64,000 bases of DNA from JALSRD01 sp964476595 (GTDB lineage: Bacteria > Desulfobacterota > Desulfobacteria > Desulfobacterales > JALSRD01): the NCBI GenBank assembly GCA_964476595.1, contig CAYZCL010000057.1, positions 36,803 through 100,802 on the forward strand, in the 5' to 3' direction. Below are positions 62,975 through 64,000 of this stretch, in pieces (within the stretch, counting starts at the first letter, position 1; every line of letters starts with the position of its first letter). The notes under the pieces are model-generated. The model was given only the letters and a program-made list of their open reading frames with translations. It had not been told where the DNA came from and did no database searches. The translations under genes and the position numbers were made by a program.

Positions 62975-63597
62975 GCCGGCACCCCCCCGGCGGGCAGGTG
63001 TTCACGCACACCCCTAAAGGTGCGCCGGTGCAGCATGCACGATCCGTAACGTCGCAGCGCCTCGCGATGAGCCCGCGTGGGATAGCCCTTGTGGCGGTCG
63101 AATCCGTACTGGGGAAACTGCCGGTGGCAACCCAGCATCAGCCGGTCGCGCGTCACCTTGGCCACGACCGAGGCGGCCGCCACCGAAGCGCTCAGCTGGT
63201 CGCCGCGCACCACGGGCTGCTGGGCGACCTCCGCGGCGATGCCGAATTTCCCGTCGATGAGCAGGTAATCCGGCTGCGGCGCCAGGTTGTCCACCGCCAT
63301 CTTCATGGAGAGCAGGGCCGCCTGCAGGATGTTGATGCGGTCGATCTCGGGGGCGTCCACGATGCCGATGCCCACGGAAACGGCCTGCGCGTAAATGCAC
63401 GGGTACAGCGCTTCACGCCGGGCAGGCGTCAGTTTCTTGGAGTCGTCCAGGCCGTCGAGGGTGCAGGCCGACGGCAGGATAACGGCCGCCGAGACCACCG
63501 GCCCGGCCAGCGGTCCACGGCCGGCCTCGTCGACACCGGCGACGATCGAAAACCCCCGCCGGCGGGCCTGTTTCTCGTAGTGCCAGACGTCGGTCAT
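62971..63597 (-). CDS. rnhB: Ribonuclease HII
   Basis: 208 residues. DEAGRGPLAGPVVSAAV, DDSKKLTPARREAL, IDRINILQAALLSM and ASVVAKVTRDRLM contain the acidic active-site residues. Removes ribonucleotides from DNA. GGGGAGA precedes the ATG. Confidence 0.95.
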   Translation of the reverse strand: MTDVWHYEKQARRRGFSIVAGVDEAGRGPLAGPVVSAAVILPSACTLDGLDDSKKLTPARREALYPCIYAQAVSVGIGIVDAPEIDRINILQAALLSMKMAVDNLAPQPDYLLIDGKFGIAAEVAQQPVVRGDQLSASVAAASVVAKVTRDRLMLGCHRQFPQYGFDRHKGYPTRAHREALRRYGSCMLHRRTFRGVREHLPAGGVPA

Positions 63598-63637
63598 GGA
63601 CCGATCTCCCCGATTGCGCCCGAACTCCGGGAGCGGG

Positions 63638-63985
63638 CTAGTTGAAGCGGCGTTCCCGGATACGGGCGGCCTTGCCGCGCAGTTTGCGCAGGTAGTAGAT
63701 CTTGGAGCGCCGCACCCGGCCGCGGGTGATGACCTCCACCCGGTCGATGGCCGGGGAGTGCATGGGAAAGACGCGCTCCACGCCGATGCCGTAGGAGACC
63801 TTGCGCACGGTAAAGGTGGCGTTGGCACCGCCCTTGCGTTTGCTGATCACCACGCCCTGAAAGGCCTGGATGCGCTCCTTGTTGCCCTCGCGGATTTTCA
63901 CGTGTACCTTGACGGTGTCGCCGGCCTGGAAGTCGGGCATGTCCAGGCGGATCATTTCTCGTTCGATTTGCTTGATCTGCTGCAT
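63638..63985 (-). CDS. rplS: Ribosomal protein L19
   Basis: 115 residues, full length. DFQAGDTVKVHVKIREGNKERIQ... family pattern; FQGVVISKRKGG, YGIGVERVFPMHSP and RGRVRRSKIYYLR are diagnostic. First visible gene of the rplS-rnhB-yraN-rsmI-sfp operon; trmD and rimM are expected beyond the window. Confidence 0.97.
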   Translation of the reverse strand: MQQIKQIEREMIRLDMPDFQAGDTVKVHVKIREGNKERIQAFQGVVISKRKGGANATFTVRKVSYGIGVERVFPMHSPAIDRVEVITRGRVRRSKIYYLRKLRGKAARIRERRFN

Positions 63986-64000
63986 GGTTCCCCCTGTATC

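Overview
The window looks like the chromosome of a GC-rich, strictly anaerobic sulfate-reducing deltaproteobacterium (Desulfobacterota, Desulfobacterales-like). Evidence: dsrC (7554-7871), a siroheme-decarboxylase gene of the alternative heme pathway (6592-7077), a very large heterodisulfide-reductase/NADH-dehydrogenase electron-transfer operon (8017-17604), a dense set of PAS/histidine-kinase and response-regulator genes, and in-frame UGA codons at three Hdr/Mvh-type redox sites, which implies selenocysteine use. No rRNA, tRNA or CRISPR array was seen.

Layout. 0-8 kb: DUF748 envelope protein, a decayed TRAP-transporter remnant, an Omp85-type barrel, then nitrilase, ahbA-like, yjbQ and dsrC, all on the minus strand. 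8-17.6 kb: one minus-strand operon. Read in transcription order it is a 130-residue selenocysteine HdrA N-terminal fragment, NuoE-like, NuoF-like, a 1087-residue NuoG/HdrA/HdrA fusion, a selenocysteine MvhD, two iron-sulfur proteins (Flx/AsrA-like) and a flavin reductase (FlxA/AsrB-like); dsrC follows under its own promoter. 17.9-24.1 kb: signalling block with a two-receiver protein that carries a tandem 142-residue cysteine repeat behind a sigma-54 promoter, a broken glycosyltransferase-like gene, and an NtrC-type regulator with its kinase. 24.3-34.6 kb: miaA, a PAS hybrid kinase, a transposase remnant beside a wrecked arsA-like gene, and a cluster of a frameshifted HdrB-like selenoprotein gene, a kinase with two haem c motifs and a REC-kinase protein.

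34.7-39.6 kb: a sugar-acid catabolic set (IlvD/Edd dehydratase, DUF1537 kinase, and convergent PfkB kinase and DapA-type aldolase). 39.9-43.7 kb: zinc-type ABC transporter pair, a lipoprotein YidD, a coiled-coil protein and a hotdog thioesterase. 43.9-54.2 kb: leuCD and mostly housekeeping or stress genes (cold shock, radical SAM, ihfA, tpx, gamma carbonic anhydrase, the two 'selenodomain-associated' transferases, IMPase). 54.4-64 kb: sppA-MFS, small regulators (zinc ribbon, STAS-like, PilZ), an atypical acyl-CoA synthetase, and the overlapping rplS-rnhB-yraN-rsmI-sfp operon.

The main inference is that the 8-17.6 kb operon encodes a soluble flavin-based electron bifurcating or confurcating complex that connects NADH (two separate NADH sites), ferredoxin-like carriers and possibly the DsrC disulfide pool. 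Its first HdrA subunit is split: the FAD/selenocysteine N-terminal half is a separate gene, while the rest is fused to NuoG-type iron-sulfur domains and a second HdrA. Several genes elsewhere carry frameshifts in short homopolymers, so either real decay or assembly error must be kept in mind there.
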